From positions 409,570 to 473,569 of the forward strand of contig NZ_BBUZ01000023.1 of the NCBI RefSeq assembly GCF_001417735.1: DNA of 64,000 nt. The letters run 5' to 3'. Within the stretch, counting starts at the first letter, position 1. Every line of letters starts with the position of its first letter. Origin of the DNA: Streptomyces sp. NBRC 110028. GTDB taxonomy: Bacteria > Actinomycetota > Actinomycetes > Streptomycetales > Streptomycetaceae. The notes beneath the pieces were generated by a model that made no database searches, was not told where the DNA came from, and saw nothing but the letters and a program-made list of their open reading frames with translations. Position numbers and translations under genes: made by a program. Of the stretch, positions 1 through 8,938 are shown piece after piece.

Positions 1-444
1 ATCGAGGGCTCGGGACCGGTCGTCAAGGCCGACTCCGTCAGCGGCAACATGGTGCTCGACCTCGCCCCGAGCACGGAGCGCGCGGACATCAGCCTCACCA
101 CCGTCTCCGGTGAGATCGCCATCCGGCTGCCGCACCCCGCCGACGCCAGGATCGAGGCCAACACCGCGAGCGGGCCCGTCTCCAACGCCTTCGAGGATCT
201 GCGGGTCACCGGCCGGTGGGGCGCCAAGCGGATCACTGGGAACCTGGGCTCGGGCCGGGGCAGCCTCAAGGCCACCACCGTCTCCGGCGCGATAGCGCTG
301 TTGCGGCGCCCACCCGTCGAGGGGGAAGGGGACGGGGACGGCTTCCGTGACGGGCCGCCCGGCGGCGCCGACAGCACGGCGGGAAGCCCGGCCACCACCG
401 ACAGCTCCGGCACCACCGGCGGTCCGCAGGGAAAGGTCCTCTGA
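1..444 (+). CDS. DUF4097-like protein, C-terminal part (5' end outside window)
   Basis: The reading frame is open from the first base, so the gene starts upstream; about 147 residues are visible. They show the repeating short-strand pattern with recurring TVSG, SVSG and TASG turns typical of DUF4097 putative adhesin/beta-helix proteins of actinobacteria, followed by a low-complexity Gly/Ser/Thr/Pro tail. The stop codon overlaps the start of the next gene (TGATG, 442-446), indicating translational coupling to the PadR regulator, a pairing seen often in Streptomyces. The biochemical role of the family is not established. The first ATG in the visible frame (49) is internal and is not proposed as the start. 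Confidence 0.75.
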   Translation: MEGSGPVVKADSVSGNMVLDLAPSTERADISLTTVSGEIAIRLPHPADARIEANTASGPVSNAFEDLRVTGRWGAKRITGNLGSGRGSLKATTVSGAIALLRRPPVEGEGDGDGFRDGPPGGADSTAGSPATTDSSGTTGGPQGKVL

Positions 445-1547
445 TGCCCCCCGTATTCGCCCACGGCCGACTCCGCCTGTACCTGCTCAAGCTGCTCGAC
501 GAGGCCCCGCGCCACGGCTACGAGGTCATCCGGCTGCTGGAGGAGCGCTTCCAGGGGCTGTACGCACCCTCCGCGGGCACCGTCTACCCGCGCCTGGCCA
601 AGCTGGAGGCCGAAGGCCTGGTCACCCACACCACCGAAGGCGGCCGCAAGGTCTACTCCATCACCGACGCCGGACGCGCCGAACTCGCCGACCGCAGTGG
701 CGAACTGGCCGACCTGGAGCTGGAGATCCGCGAATCGATGGCCGAACTCGCCGCCGAGATCCGCGAGGACGTCCGCGGCTCCGCCGACGATCTGCGGCGG
801 GAGATGCGGGAGGCCGCCCGGCAGGCCCGCACCTCCGAAGGCGGCGCGGGCCCACAGGGCCCCTGGGACGGCCCATGGGAGGGCGGCGAGAGCTGGCGGC
901 AGGCGAAGGAGGAGATGCGGCGCGCCAAGGAGGAGTGGAAGGAACAGGCCCGCCGCGCGAAGGAGGAGAGCCGCCGCGCCCGGCAGGACGCCCAGCGCGC
1001 CCGTAAGCAGGCCAAGGACGCCCAGGAGTTCGCGCTCGAAGAGGTCCAGCGGGTCGCCCGGCGCGTCCAGGAGCAGACGCAGGAGCACATCCGGGCGGGC
1101 GACTGGCAGCGGGCGGTACGGGACGGGCTCGGCGAGGTGTCCCGCAGCATGAGCCGGCTCTCCCGGCAGGGCGTGTTCCCGCCGGGGTGGACGGGCCCGG
1201 ACGAGGGGACGAGGACCACCGGCCCGCACGCGGACGCACCGGAACCGGCGCCCGGCCCCGCCCAGCACGGGGGCGGCGGTGGCGGCGGTAACGGTGACGG
1301 GGGCGGTGGCGGCGGTAACGGTGACGGGGGCGGCGCACCGGCCGAGCCCGCCTGGGCCACGGAGTTCACCCCGTCGGACAACCCCGCCCGCGATCTGGAC
1401 CGGCTGCTCGACCGCTTCCGCGACGACATCCGCGACGCCGCCCGGGACCACGGGGTGACCGATGCCCAACTGGCCGACGCCCGCCGCCGGCTGGCGGAGA
1501 CGGCTGCCCGGATCACCGGTCGGCTGCGCGGCCCCGCCGGGGAGTAG
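444..1547 (+). CDS. PadR-family transcriptional regulator with coiled-coil and Gly-rich linker
   Basis: 367 aa. Residues 1-95 form a PadR winged helix (ends with the HGYEV...GTVYPRL...LEAEGLV pattern), which binds DNA as a dimer. Residues about 95-215 are very rich in Lys, Glu, Arg and Ala and should form a long coiled coil. A Gly-rich linker (about 275-300) is encoded by two exact 27-bp tandem copies at 1275-1301 and 1302-1328. A further helical segment closes the protein. It overlaps the upstream DUF4097 gene by one base (A of ATG), so both are probably made from one transcript. It is much longer than a minimal PadR (about 110-180 aa). The target is unknown; autoregulation of the operon is the default inference. 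Confidence 0.85.
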   Translation: MPPVFAHGRLRLYLLKLLDEAPRHGYEVIRLLEERFQGLYAPSAGTVYPRLAKLEAEGLVTHTTEGGRKVYSITDAGRAELADRSGELADLELEIRESMAELAAEIREDVRGSADDLRREMREAARQARTSEGGAGPQGPWDGPWEGGESWRQAKEEMRRAKEEWKEQARRAKEESRRARQDAQRARKQAKDAQEFALEEVQRVARRVQEQTQEHIRAGDWQRAVRDGLGEVSRSMSRLSRQGVFPPGWTGPDEGTRTTGPHADAPEPAPGPAQHGGGGGGGNGDGGGGGGNGDGGGAPAEPAWATEFTPSDNPARDLDRLLDRFRDDIRDAARDHGVTDAQLADARRRLAETAARITGRLRGPAGE

Positions 1548-1599
1548 CCCCGGGCGCGCGTCCGGCCGCGGGACGAGGCGCCGCAGTAGCCTCGCCGGT

Positions 1600-2079
1600 A
1601 TGCGACTGGAGACCTCCGAGGCGCGGCGGCGCTTCGCTCGTGCCCGGGTGCTGCGGCTGGCCACCACCGACGAGAGCGGCCGGCCGCATCTCGTGCCCGC
1701 CACCTTCGCGCTCACCGCCCCGGACGGCGCGGACGCCCCGGACGGCCCGGACGGCCCGGCCACCGTGGTCACCGCCGTGGATCACAAGCCCAAGCGGCAC
1801 CAGGACCTGAAGCGCCTGCGCAACATCCACACCAACCCGGCGGTCTCCCTCCTGGTCGACCACTACGACGAGGACTGGCGGCAGCTGTGGTGGGTGCGGG
1901 CCGACGGCCGGGCGCGGATCGTTCCGGCCGAGGCCGCGGCCGAACGGGCGGACCCGGTGCGACGGCTGGTGGAGAAGTACCCGCAGTACGCCGACCAGCC
2001 GCCGCGCGGACCGGTGATCGCCGTCGAGGTCACCCGCTGGTCGGGCTGGGCGTTCGGCGGGGACTCGGCGGCCCGCTGA
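1600..2079 (+). CDS. PPOX-class (FMN/F420-dependent) oxidoreductase, TIGR03668-like
   Basis: 159 aa, a single split-barrel flavin-binding domain of the pyridoxamine-phosphate-oxidase fold. Visible family features are the RVLRLATTD..GRPHLVP strand pair, the KPKRHQDLKRLRNI segment that contacts the cofactor phosphate, the DHYDEDW motif and the terminal VTRWSGWAF. The ATG at 1600 gives the usual N-terminus (MRLETSEARRRF); an earlier in-frame start would read through the end of padR. In actinobacteria this branch usually uses coenzyme F420, which is inferred rather than seen. The substrate is unknown. It ends immediately against the convergent gene on the other strand. Confidence 0.8.
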   Translation: MRLETSEARRRFARARVLRLATTDESGRPHLVPATFALTAPDGADAPDGPDGPATVVTAVDHKPKRHQDLKRLRNIHTNPAVSLLVDHYDEDWRQLWWVRADGRARIVPAEAAAERADPVRRLVEKYPQYADQPPRGPVIAVEVTRWSGWAFGGDSAAR

Positions 2080-4821
2080 TCAGCCCTCTCCCTCTCCGCC
2101 CCCTTCACCGTCTTCGTCCTGGTCGCGCGGGCAGTCGAACGCGCCGCTCGGCCCCCAGGTCTTCGCCTCGTCGCCGCTGTCACGTATGCCGCACTCCAGC
2201 GCGATCTCCGGTGAGGTGCCCCTGGTGTCGTGCAGGATGAGCAGCCGCTTGTTGACCGGCGTCTTGTCGCCCTTGCCGAAGATCAGCGAACCGCTGGCCC
2301 CGCGCAGCCCCTCCGCTCCGCCCACCCCTTGCTCCAGCGCGGACTGCACCCCGCCCCGCCCGAAGGGCGCCGTGCCCGCGCTCTGGTACGCCGCGTTGAT
2401 CCCTTCGGACAGCACACCGAGCGCGTCCGAGGCGAGCGGCACCCGGGCGTCATTGCTCCACAGGTCGCTCCCGTAGGCGGCGGCATACCTCCGGCGGAAG
2501 TCGTCGCCCTTCACATTGGGCGAGCTGTCCTTCGCCAGGCCCTGCGCCGCGTAATACAGCCGCAGCCTGGGGTGCTTCTCGCTGGGGTGCTGCTGCTCGA
2601 CCACCGCGTTGTCGAGGTCGTTGCCACCGAGCACGGTCGATTGGCCGTTGCAGCCGGTACGGCCGTCGAAGTCGTCGAGGAAGTTCTCGAATTCATGGGC
2701 ACGGGCCGCCCAGTACACCACCGTGCGGGGCTCCTCCTTGAGCCTCCGGCAGATGCTGTCGGCCATCTGGGAGGTGTGGGAGACCCATTCGTCCCCTTGG
2801 CCCTTCCGCTCCGGGGTCGGCGCGGCGGAGGGCCGCTGGACCGGATACCAGATGCGGTGGACGTCGTGGAATTCCTCGGCGAACCGGTCGCCGAGATTCG
2901 CGCTGTAGATGTCGGTCGGATCCCCGATCACCACCGCCTTCTTGGCGGGTGCGCAGGTCCCGGGCGCGGTCTGCACGATATTGGCGTGCCGCGCGAAGTC
3001 CGCCGCGACGCGCGCCTCCCGGCGGTTGTCGGGAGCGACCTGGCGGTACATCGGCGAACGCTGCATCTCCTCGGCGGTCGCCGCGGTGCCGATCATGGGC
3101 AGCCCGGCCCCGGCGAGGATGTCCCGGGCGCGGAGGGTGCCCGGGCGGCTCTGGCCGAGGCCGACCACGCCCAGGAACTGCTCGCCCTGCCCGGCGCGCT
3201 CGGCGGCCTTGACCTCCTTCGCGAGTGCCGTGGCCGCCCCGGGCGCCCGGGAGAAGCCCTCGCCCGCGTCCATCAGCCGGACCTTCAGCCAGACCTTGCC
3301 GCTCTTCTGCTGATCCGCCTGTTCGTTGATCTCCTCCTGGGCCAGCGCGATGCCGCGCACCTCGGGGATGGCGCCGCTGTACATGGCCTCGCCCCAGTCG
3401 TCGGCGGTCACCGGCACCCCCAGATAGCCGACCGTCCGGACCGTGTCGCCCGAGCGGGCCGCCTTGTCGGCTCGCCCGTTCTCCCGGGTGATGGCGGCCA
3501 CCGCATCGCCATAGACGGCCCGCGGACTCCGGTCCGGTGGGCGGCTCCGCCCGCCGCCGGCCCCACCGGTCCCGGACACCGCCGGGGCCGACGACGCGCC
3601 GCTGCCGCCGAGGCAGGCGGTGTCGCTGCTCGCCGTCACCACGACCACGCCGTACCCGCCGAGCAGCCCGAGCACGGTGACGCCCGCCACCGCCGCGACG
3701 GCGGCCTCCACCCGCGGCGCCGCGTCGGAACGGCTGCGGCCGACGGCGATCTCCGGATTGCGGCCGAGCCAGCGCGCCGCGTCCTCGTCGTCCGCATGCG
3801 GCTCCACGCCCACCCGGACCACCCGGGCGCCGCCCGCGCCGGTGGTCCCGATCCACGACTTCAGCGTGATGGCGGCCTCGGCGAAGCTCTCCGTGCGCTC
3901 CTGGCCCGGACTCACCGCGGCCAGCAGCATCACCCCGGTACACCCCGTCTCCTCGACCGCCTGGGGGAACTGCTCCAGCAGCCGGCCGGTGTCGTCGCCG
4001 AGGGCCGGCGGCTGCGGGAAGACGAGCACGACGCGATGGCGGCGGCGCCGCCCCCAGGGCGAGAGCCGGGGGTGGCGGAAGGCCCGCTCGAGGTCGGCGA
4101 GCAGCGCCCGCAGCAGCACATCGACGATCGGCTCGCGCCGCGCGACGCCGGGCGTGCCCACGGTCAGCCGACAGGCGTCGGCGAAGAAGCCGGGCCCGCC
4201 CTCGGGCAGTTCGGCCCAGCTGCGGTACCAACTGCCCCTGCGGGTCATCCGGCGGCCATGGCGCCACCCGTACCACCAGCGCGGAAGCAGGCCGAACAGC
4301 GGCCGGCGCAGCCAGTACCAGGCGGTTCCCGGGATGGTCGGCGGCGGCACCTCCCCGCCGCTCACGGCCTGCAGGGCGCGCAGGACGACCGAGTCGGCGC
4401 AGCGCGCCTCGTAGCTCCGGTTGCGCAGCTCCGTGGCCTGAGTGCCGGGCAGGCATCCGGCGAGGTCGGTCTCGACGATGCCGCGCATCAGCCGGAACTG
4501 GGGCAGTCTCAGTCTGCCGAAGCCGCCGGGCCGGTTGCGCAGCAGCTCCTCCTCGATCTTCTGGAACGTGACCCCCACGTGCTCCTGACGCGGGGCCTCG
4601 GCCTCGCCCGCCACCTGGGCGAACGGAACGCGGGCGCGGCCGCCCGCGCTGAAGCGCGCGCACAGGCCGTCGGCGATCCGCCCGGCCTCGGGCCCCTCCG
4701 TCAGCTGGGTGAGCAGGATCTGCGGGGCCGGGCCGCGATGGCCCGGCGGCAGGGTGACGAGCTGTTCGAGCGCGTCGATCAGCAACTCGATTTTCGGCAA
4801 CGGCGGTACTGAAGCAATCAT
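2080..4821 (-). CDS. Membrane-anchored protein with extracellular type-1 periplasmic-binding (ABC receptor-like) domain
   Basis: 913 aa. The N-terminal ~370 residues are cytoplasmic, with a pattern I do not recognise beyond its recurrence in Streptomyces. One hydrophobic segment (about 373-397, VAAVAGVTVLGLLGGYG region) is the only membrane span. From about residue 460 to the end is a Leu/Ile/Val-binding-type receptor domain (YLGVPVTADDW..., GIALAQEEINEQ, LGVVGLGQSRP, GLPMIGTAATA). ATG 4821 is chosen because GGGGGG lies six bases upstream; the ATG at 4827 sits directly against that run. No permease or ATPase genes are adjacent, so a sensory or ligand-capture role is as likely as transport. 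Its upstream region contains an 8-bp tandem repeat array. Confidence 0.75.
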   Translation of the reverse strand: MIASVPPLPKIELLIDALEQLVTLPPGHRGPAPQILLTQLTEGPEAGRIADGLCARFSAGGRARVPFAQVAGEAEAPRQEHVGVTFQKIEEELLRNRPGGFGRLRLPQFRLMRGIVETDLAGCLPGTQATELRNRSYEARCADSVVLRALQAVSGGEVPPPTIPGTAWYWLRRPLFGLLPRWWYGWRHGRRMTRRGSWYRSWAELPEGGPGFFADACRLTVGTPGVARREPIVDVLLRALLADLERAFRHPRLSPWGRRRRHRVVLVFPQPPALGDDTGRLLEQFPQAVEETGCTGVMLLAAVSPGQERTESFAEAAITLKSWIGTTGAGGARVVRVGVEPHADDEDAARWLGRNPEIAVGRSRSDAAPRVEAAVAAVAGVTVLGLLGGYGVVVVTASSDTACLGGSGASSAPAVSGTGGAGGGRSRPPDRSPRAVYGDAVAAITRENGRADKAARSGDTVRTVGYLGVPVTADDWGEAMYSGAIPEVRGIALAQEEINEQADQQKSGKVWLKVRLMDAGEGFSRAPGAATALAKEVKAAERAGQGEQFLGVVGLGQSRPGTLRARDILAGAGLPMIGTAATAEEMQRSPMYRQVAPDNRREARVAADFARHANIVQTAPGTCAPAKKAVVIGDPTDIYSANLGDRFAEEFHDVHRIWYPVQRPSAAPTPERKGQGDEWVSHTSQMADSICRRLKEEPRTVVYWAARAHEFENFLDDFDGRTGCNGQSTVLGGNDLDNAVVEQQHPSEKHPRLRLYYAAQGLAKDSSPNVKGDDFRRRYAAAYGSDLWSNDARVPLASDALGVLSEGINAAYQSAGTAPFGRGGVQSALEQGVGGAEGLRGASGSLIFGKGDKTPVNKRLLILHDTRGTSPEIALECGIRDSGDEAKTWGPSGAFDCPRDQDEDGEGGGEGEG

Positions 4822-4982
4822 GTGCATCCCCCCGGCACGATTATCCGCACCCACTCCGGAGAGCACCAGACCCTTTACCAAGAGTGATGACAAGTCATCG
4901 CTCTCGACCGTGACCGATCGAACAGGAGTGCAATCTGCGCCAGATGTGACCGCCGGTCGGTCCGCCATGACCCCCGCGACCG

Positions 4983-5075
4983 TCAGTCCCTCAGACCGCC
5001 AGTCCGTCAGCCCCTCAGACCGCCAGACCGCCAGACCGTCAGACCGTCAGACCGCCAGACCGTCAGACCGTCAGC
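4983..5075. repeat. 8-bp tandem repeat array (CCGYCAGA)n
   Basis: Seven contiguous units of CCGCCAGA or CCGTCAGA run from 5020 to 5075, with degenerate units continuing left to about 4983. The array contains the stop codon of the neighbouring minus-strand reductase gene (5063-5065) and fills the space upstream of the receptor-like gene that starts at 4821. Because the unit is 8 bp, each gain or loss would shift the frame of anything translated through it. Confidence 0.85.
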
Positions 5076-6025
5076 ACGACCTTGCCGAACAGATCGCCGC
5101 CCGCCATCTTCTCGAACCCCTCCCGCGCCCGGCCCAGCGGCAGCACCGAGTCGATCACCGGCCGCACCCCCCGCGCCGCGCAGAAGCTCAGCAGGTCCTC
5201 CAGCTCGTCCTTGCCGCCCATCGTCGACCCGACGACCTTCAGCTCCAGGAAGAAGATCCTGTTCAGCTCGGTGGCCTGCGGGTTGGGGCCACTGGTGGCG
5301 CCCGAGATGACGAGCGTGCCCCCGGGCTTGAGGGACTTCACCGAATGCGACCAGGTCGCGGCGCCGACCGTCTCGATCACCGCGTCCACCCGCCGCGGCA
5401 GCCGCTCCCCCGGCTCGTACGCCCCCTCGGCGCCGAGTTCGACCGCCCGCTTGCGCTTGGCCTCGTCCCGGCTCGTGGCGAGCATCCGCAGCCCGGCGGC
5501 GGCACCCAGCACGATCGCGGCGGTGGCCACGCCGCCGCCCGCGCCCTGCACCAGCACGCTGTCGCCGGGCCGTACGCCCGCGTTGGTGAACAGCATGCGG
5601 TAAGCGGTCAGCCAGGCCGTCGGGAGGCACGCGGCCTCCTCGAAGGACAGTTCCTTGGGCTTGGGCAGCAGGTTCCAGGTGGGGACGGCGACCTTCTCCG
5701 CGAAGGTGCCCTGGTAGCGCTCGGTGAGGATGGTGCGGGGCTCACGCGGTCCGACGCCGTGGCCGCTCTGGCCGATGACCGAGTGGAGGACGACCTCGTT
5801 GCCGTCCTCGTCGACCCCGGCGGCGTCACAGCCGAGGATCATCGGCAGCGCCTCCTCGCCGAGTCCGACCCCGCGCAGCGACCACAGGTCGTGGTGGTTG
5901 AGCGAGGCGGCCTTGACGCTGACGGTCGTCCAGCCGGGCCGTGCCTCCGGCTCGGGGCGCTCGCCCAGTTCGAGGCCGCTGAGCGGCTGGTCGTGGTCGA
6001 TACGTGCGGCATAGGCAGCGAACAT
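5063..6025 (-). CDS. Zinc-binding/quinone-oxidoreductase-like medium-chain dehydrogenase
   Basis: 320 aa, MDR superfamily. The N-terminal GroES-like half carries KAASLNHHDLWSLRGVG and ILGCDAAGVV-type segments; the C-terminal Rossmann half carries VQGAGGGVATAAIVLG, the usual NADP(H)-binding turn. The structural-zinc cysteines of alcohol dehydrogenases are not evident, so a quinone reductase-like NADPH enzyme fits better. Start ATG 6025 (MFAAYAARI) matches the family N-terminus; an upstream ATG at 6037 would add four residues. The final codons and stop lie inside the 8-bp repeat array. Confidence 0.85.
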   Translation of the reverse strand: MFAAYAARIDHDQPLSGLELGERPEPEARPGWTTVSVKAASLNHHDLWSLRGVGLGEEALPMILGCDAAGVDEDGNEVVLHSVIGQSGHGVGPREPRTILTERYQGTFAEKVAVPTWNLLPKPKELSFEEAACLPTAWLTAYRMLFTNAGVRPGDSVLVQGAGGGVATAAIVLGAAAGLRMLATSRDEAKRKRAVELGAEGAYEPGERLPRRVDAVIETVGAATWSHSVKSLKPGGTLVISGATSGPNPQATELNRIFFLELKVVGSTMGGKDELEDLLSFCAARGVRPVIDSVLPLGRAREGFEKMAGGDLFGKVVLTV

Positions 6026-6183
6026 GATCCCGACCATAGGCCCGCGGCGGGGGACGACGGAACCACGCCCCCCATTTTTGAGGCTCGGTTCAGAACGGGG
6101 GCACCCGAGCGCCGGCGCACTCACGACGCGGGGCCGGGCCGCCCCGTGGGCGGCCCGGCCCCGTTACGCCGGTCGGCGAAGGC

Positions 6184-7416
6184 TCAGCGGCGCGCCACGC
6201 CCTCCGCGCGGGCGGCGGCGGCCACGGCCGCGGTCACGGCCGGGGCGACCCGCTCGTCGAAGGGCGACGGGATGACCTTGTCCGCGCTCAGCTCGTCGGC
6301 CACGACGGAGGCCAGGGCCTCGGCGGCGGCGAGCTTCATGCCCTCGGTGATCCGGGAGGCCCGGACCTGGAGGGCACCGGCGAAGATGCCGGGGAAGGCG
6401 AGCACGTTGTTGATCTGGTTCGGGAAGTCGCTGCGCCCGGTGGCGACCACGGCCGCGTGCTGGTGCGCGACCTCGGGGTGGATCTCCGGGTTGGGGTTGG
6501 CCATCGCGAAGATGAAGGCGCCGGGCGCCATCTTCGCCACCGCCTCCTCCGGCACGGTGCCACCGCTGACGCCGATGAAGACGTCGGCGCCGTCCAGCGC
6601 GGTCTCCAGCGAACCGGTGAGCCCCGCCTTGTTGGTGAAGCCGGCCAGCTCGCGCTTGACCTCGGTGAGGTCGTCGCGGTCCGGGGAGACGACGCCCTTG
6701 CGGTCGCAGACCGCGACGTCTCCGATGCCCGCCTCGGTGAGGATCCGGGCGATGGCCACACCGGCGGCGCCCGCGCCGGAGATGACGGCGCGCAGCTGGC
6801 CGAGCGCGCGGTCGGTCAGCTTGGCCGCGTTGCGCAGGGCGGCCAGGGTGACGACGGCCGTGCCGTGCTGGTCGTCGTGGAAGATCGGGATGTCGACGCG
6901 CTCCTGGAGCTTGCGCTCGATCTCGAAGCAGCGGGGCGCGGAGATGTCCTCCAGGTTGACGCCGCCGAACGAGGGCGCGAGCCGGACGACGGTCTCGACG
7001 ATCTCGTCCACATCCCGGCAGTCGAGCGCGATGGGCACCGCGTCCACGCCGCCGAACTGCTTGAAGAGGATCGCCTTGCCCTCCATTACCGGCAGGGACG
7101 CCTCGGGGCCGATGTCGCCGAGCCCGAGCACCGCGCTGCCGTCCGTCACCACGGCCACGACCTGGGACTTCCAGGTGTAGTCATGGACGAGTTCGGGCTG
7201 CTCGGCGATCGCGCTGCAGACCTTCGCGACGCCCGGCGTGTAGGCGAGGGACAGATCGTCCCGGTCACGCACGGGCACGGTCGCCTGGACGGCCATCTTG
7301 CCGCCCCGGTGCAGCGCGAAAGCGGGATCGAAGGGCTCTCCGTCGGTCACTCCGCCGGCTCCTTCGTCGCTGTCGTTTGCGCTGTCGCTGCGAGGATTCA
7401 CCATCTCCGCTGCCAC
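6184..7416 (-). CDS. NADP-dependent malic enzyme
   Basis: 410 aa, oxidative decarboxylation of malate to pyruvate with production of NADPH (or NADH). Motifs include AYTPGVAKVC near the N-terminus, KAILFKQFGGVDAVPIALD, the metal/malate-binding FHDDQHGTAVVTLAAL, and the Rossmann turn ISGAGAAGVAIARIL. The GTG at 7416 is chosen because AAAGGGG lies seven bases upstream; the in-frame ATG five codons later has no spacing for a ribosome site. Length fits the short bacterial ME class without a phosphotransacetylase domain. By synteny with sodN and nrdAB it corresponds to the NADP malic enzyme that I recall as S. coelicolor SCO5261. Confidence 0.92.
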   Translation of the reverse strand: MAAEMVNPRSDSANDSDEGAGGVTDGEPFDPAFALHRGGKMAVQATVPVRDRDDLSLAYTPGVAKVCSAIAEQPELVHDYTWKSQVVAVVTDGSAVLGLGDIGPEASLPVMEGKAILFKQFGGVDAVPIALDCRDVDEIVETVVRLAPSFGGVNLEDISAPRCFEIERKLQERVDIPIFHDDQHGTAVVTLAALRNAAKLTDRALGQLRAVISGAGAAGVAIARILTEAGIGDVAVCDRKGVVSPDRDDLTEVKRELAGFTNKAGLTGSLETALDGADVFIGVSGGTVPEEAVAKMAPGAFIFAMANPNPEIHPEVAHQHAAVVATGRSDFPNQINNVLAFPGIFAGALQVRASRITEGMKLAAAEALASVVADELSADKVIPSPFDERVAPAVTAAVAAAARAEGVARR

Positions 7417-7929
7417 TTTTTGACCCCTTTGTCGTTTTTCTGTCGAGGGTAACCGCCCCAGGTTGGGGGCGGGCGGGCACCGCGTCCGGCGCCGCGCGGC
7501 AGATGCCCGCCACGCGGAATCAGATACGGACGCCGGGCGCGTCGCACTCGCGCCCTGAGCCCCGGATGAGGGGGTAGCCGTCTGTTCTACCGGAAGCGTG
7601 CACCCAGAACGAACGGCTTCCGTAGTGGTGGTGTTCGGAAACTTCTCATAACCGTCGGAAGCGGTCGAAGCAGCCTCGAATATGCATGCCGCCGTCACGC
7701 GTCATTCGCCGCATGATCACAATTTCGTACCGCTCCCCACACCTGGGCTGTACAGCCCGGTGTCCGTTTCCTGTGCACCACGGGGATCGCCCGTTATCCG
7801 ATTTTGACATGGATCGCCGCCCGAGCGTGCCCGTCCGGATGGCAAGATGCCCCAATCACACGAGATCGCGACACTCACACGCGTGTTCCCGAACCTCGGA
7901 CATCCCTTCACCCCGCCGGAGGAACCAGC
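7417..7929. other. 513-bp divergent intergenic region
   Basis: It separates the malic enzyme (minus) from the amino-acid ABC operon (plus) and must hold both promoters. The one clear structure is the palindrome at 7745-7758 (annotated separately). It is less GC-rich than the flanking genes around 7600-7740. I see no convincing gene; the reading frame that runs through it into the lipoprotein gene lacks a ribosome site and family similarity. Confidence 0.6.
7740..7763. promoter_or_regulatory. Palindromic operator-like site upstream of the ABC operon
   Basis: GGGCTGTACAGCCC (7745-7758) is a perfect 14-bp palindrome. Flanking ACACC and GGTGT extend the dyad with one unpaired T, to about 24 bp in all. 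It lies about 170 bp upstream of the solute-binding protein start, a plausible repressor or activator position. The cognate regulator is unknown. Confidence 0.4.
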
Positions 7930-8892
7930 ATGACCGCCAGCTTCACGCGTCGCCGGGTCACCACGAAGTCCCGGACGGTCGCCGTCGGCGCCATCGTGGC
8001 CGTGGGCGCCCTGCTGCTGACGGGCTGTGGCGACCAGACCGACAAGGCGAAGACGGGAGGCTCCGGCAACGCCGCCGAGAAGGGGCCGCTCTTCAGCAAG
8101 CTGCCGAAGAAGATCCAGGACGCGGGTGTGGTCAAGGTCGGCTCCGACATCAACTACCCGCCGGTCGAGTTCAAGAAGAACGGCAAGGTCATGGGGCTCG
8201 ACCCGGACCTGGCGGACGCGCTCGGCAAGGTGCTCGGCGTCCGGTTCGAGTTCAACAACGCCACGTTCGACACCCTGCTGTCCGGTCTGCGCTCGCAGCG
8301 CTACGACATCGCCATGTCGGCCATGACGGACAACAAGGGCCGTCAGCAGGGCGTCGACCCCGACACCGGCAAGAAGGCCGGTGAGGGCGTCGACTTCGTC
8401 GACTACCTGACCGCCGGTGTCTCGATCTACACCAAGAAGGGCGACGACCAGGGCATCAAGACCTGGGACGACCTCTGCGGCAAGAAGATCGTCGTGCAGC
8501 GCGGCACCGTCTCGCACGACCTGGCCAAGGCCGAGTCGAAGAAGTGCGAGAAGAGCGGCAAGAAGAAGGTCGCGGTCGAGGCCTACGGCAATGACACCGA
8601 GGCCCAGACCCGGCTGCGCGGCGGGGGCGCCGCGGCGGGGGCCAGCGACTTCCCCGTCGCCGCGTACGCGGTGAAGACCTCCGGCGGCGGCAAGGACTTC
8701 CAGCTGGTCGGCGACCAGGTGGAAGCCGCCCCGTACGGCATCGCCGTCTCCAAGGACAACACCGAGCTGCGTGACGCCCTCCAGCAGGGGCTCGCCCTCC
8801 TCATCGCGAACGGCGAATACGACAAGATCGTCGCGAAGTGGGGCGTCAAGGACGGCGCGGTCGCCAAGGCGATCATCAACGGCGGCAAGTGA
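7930..8892 (+). CDS. Amino-acid ABC transporter substrate-binding lipoprotein
   Basis: 320 aa. The signal peptide has an Arg/Lys n-region (TRRRVTTKSR), a hydrophobic core and the lipobox LLTGC, so the mature protein is a membrane-anchored lipoprotein starting at the Cys. The rest is a polar-amino-acid binding domain (SBP_bac_3): VGSDINYPPVEFKKNGKVMGLDPDLADALGK-type N-lobe, FNNATFDTLLSGLRSQRYDIAMSAM hinge region and GIAVSKDNTELRDALQQGL C-lobe. ATG 7930 has GGAGG at an ideal distance. It heads a three-gene operon with permease and ATPase. Substrate is probably a polar amino acid but cannot be told from sequence. Confidence 0.92.
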   Translation: MTASFTRRRVTTKSRTVAVGAIVAVGALLLTGCGDQTDKAKTGGSGNAAEKGPLFSKLPKKIQDAGVVKVGSDINYPPVEFKKNGKVMGLDPDLADALGKVLGVRFEFNNATFDTLLSGLRSQRYDIAMSAMTDNKGRQQGVDPDTGKKAGEGVDFVDYLTAGVSIYTKKGDDQGIKTWDDLCGKKIVVQRGTVSHDLAKAESKKCEKSGKKKVAVEAYGNDTEAQTRLRGGGAAAGASDFPVAAYAVKTSGGGKDFQLVGDQVEAAPYGIAVSKDNTELRDALQQGLALLIANGEYDKIVAKWGVKDGAVAKAIINGGK

Positions 8893-8938
8893 CCGGCCGA
8901 CCTCCCGCTCGCATGCTCGCGCTGAAAGGCACTCATCC

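Noticed and set aside
2230..4812. Long plus-strand open frame of 860 codons
   Set aside because: It lies antisense to the receptor-like gene, with Arg/Ala/Gly/Pro-rich shadow composition and no family similarity.
4983..5075. CRISPR array
   Set aside because: The units are 8 bp with no spacers and no cas genes.
7804..7929. Extended N-terminus of the amino-acid binding lipoprotein
   Set aside because: The extra sequence precedes the signal peptide, and GGAGG lies correctly before ATG 7930.
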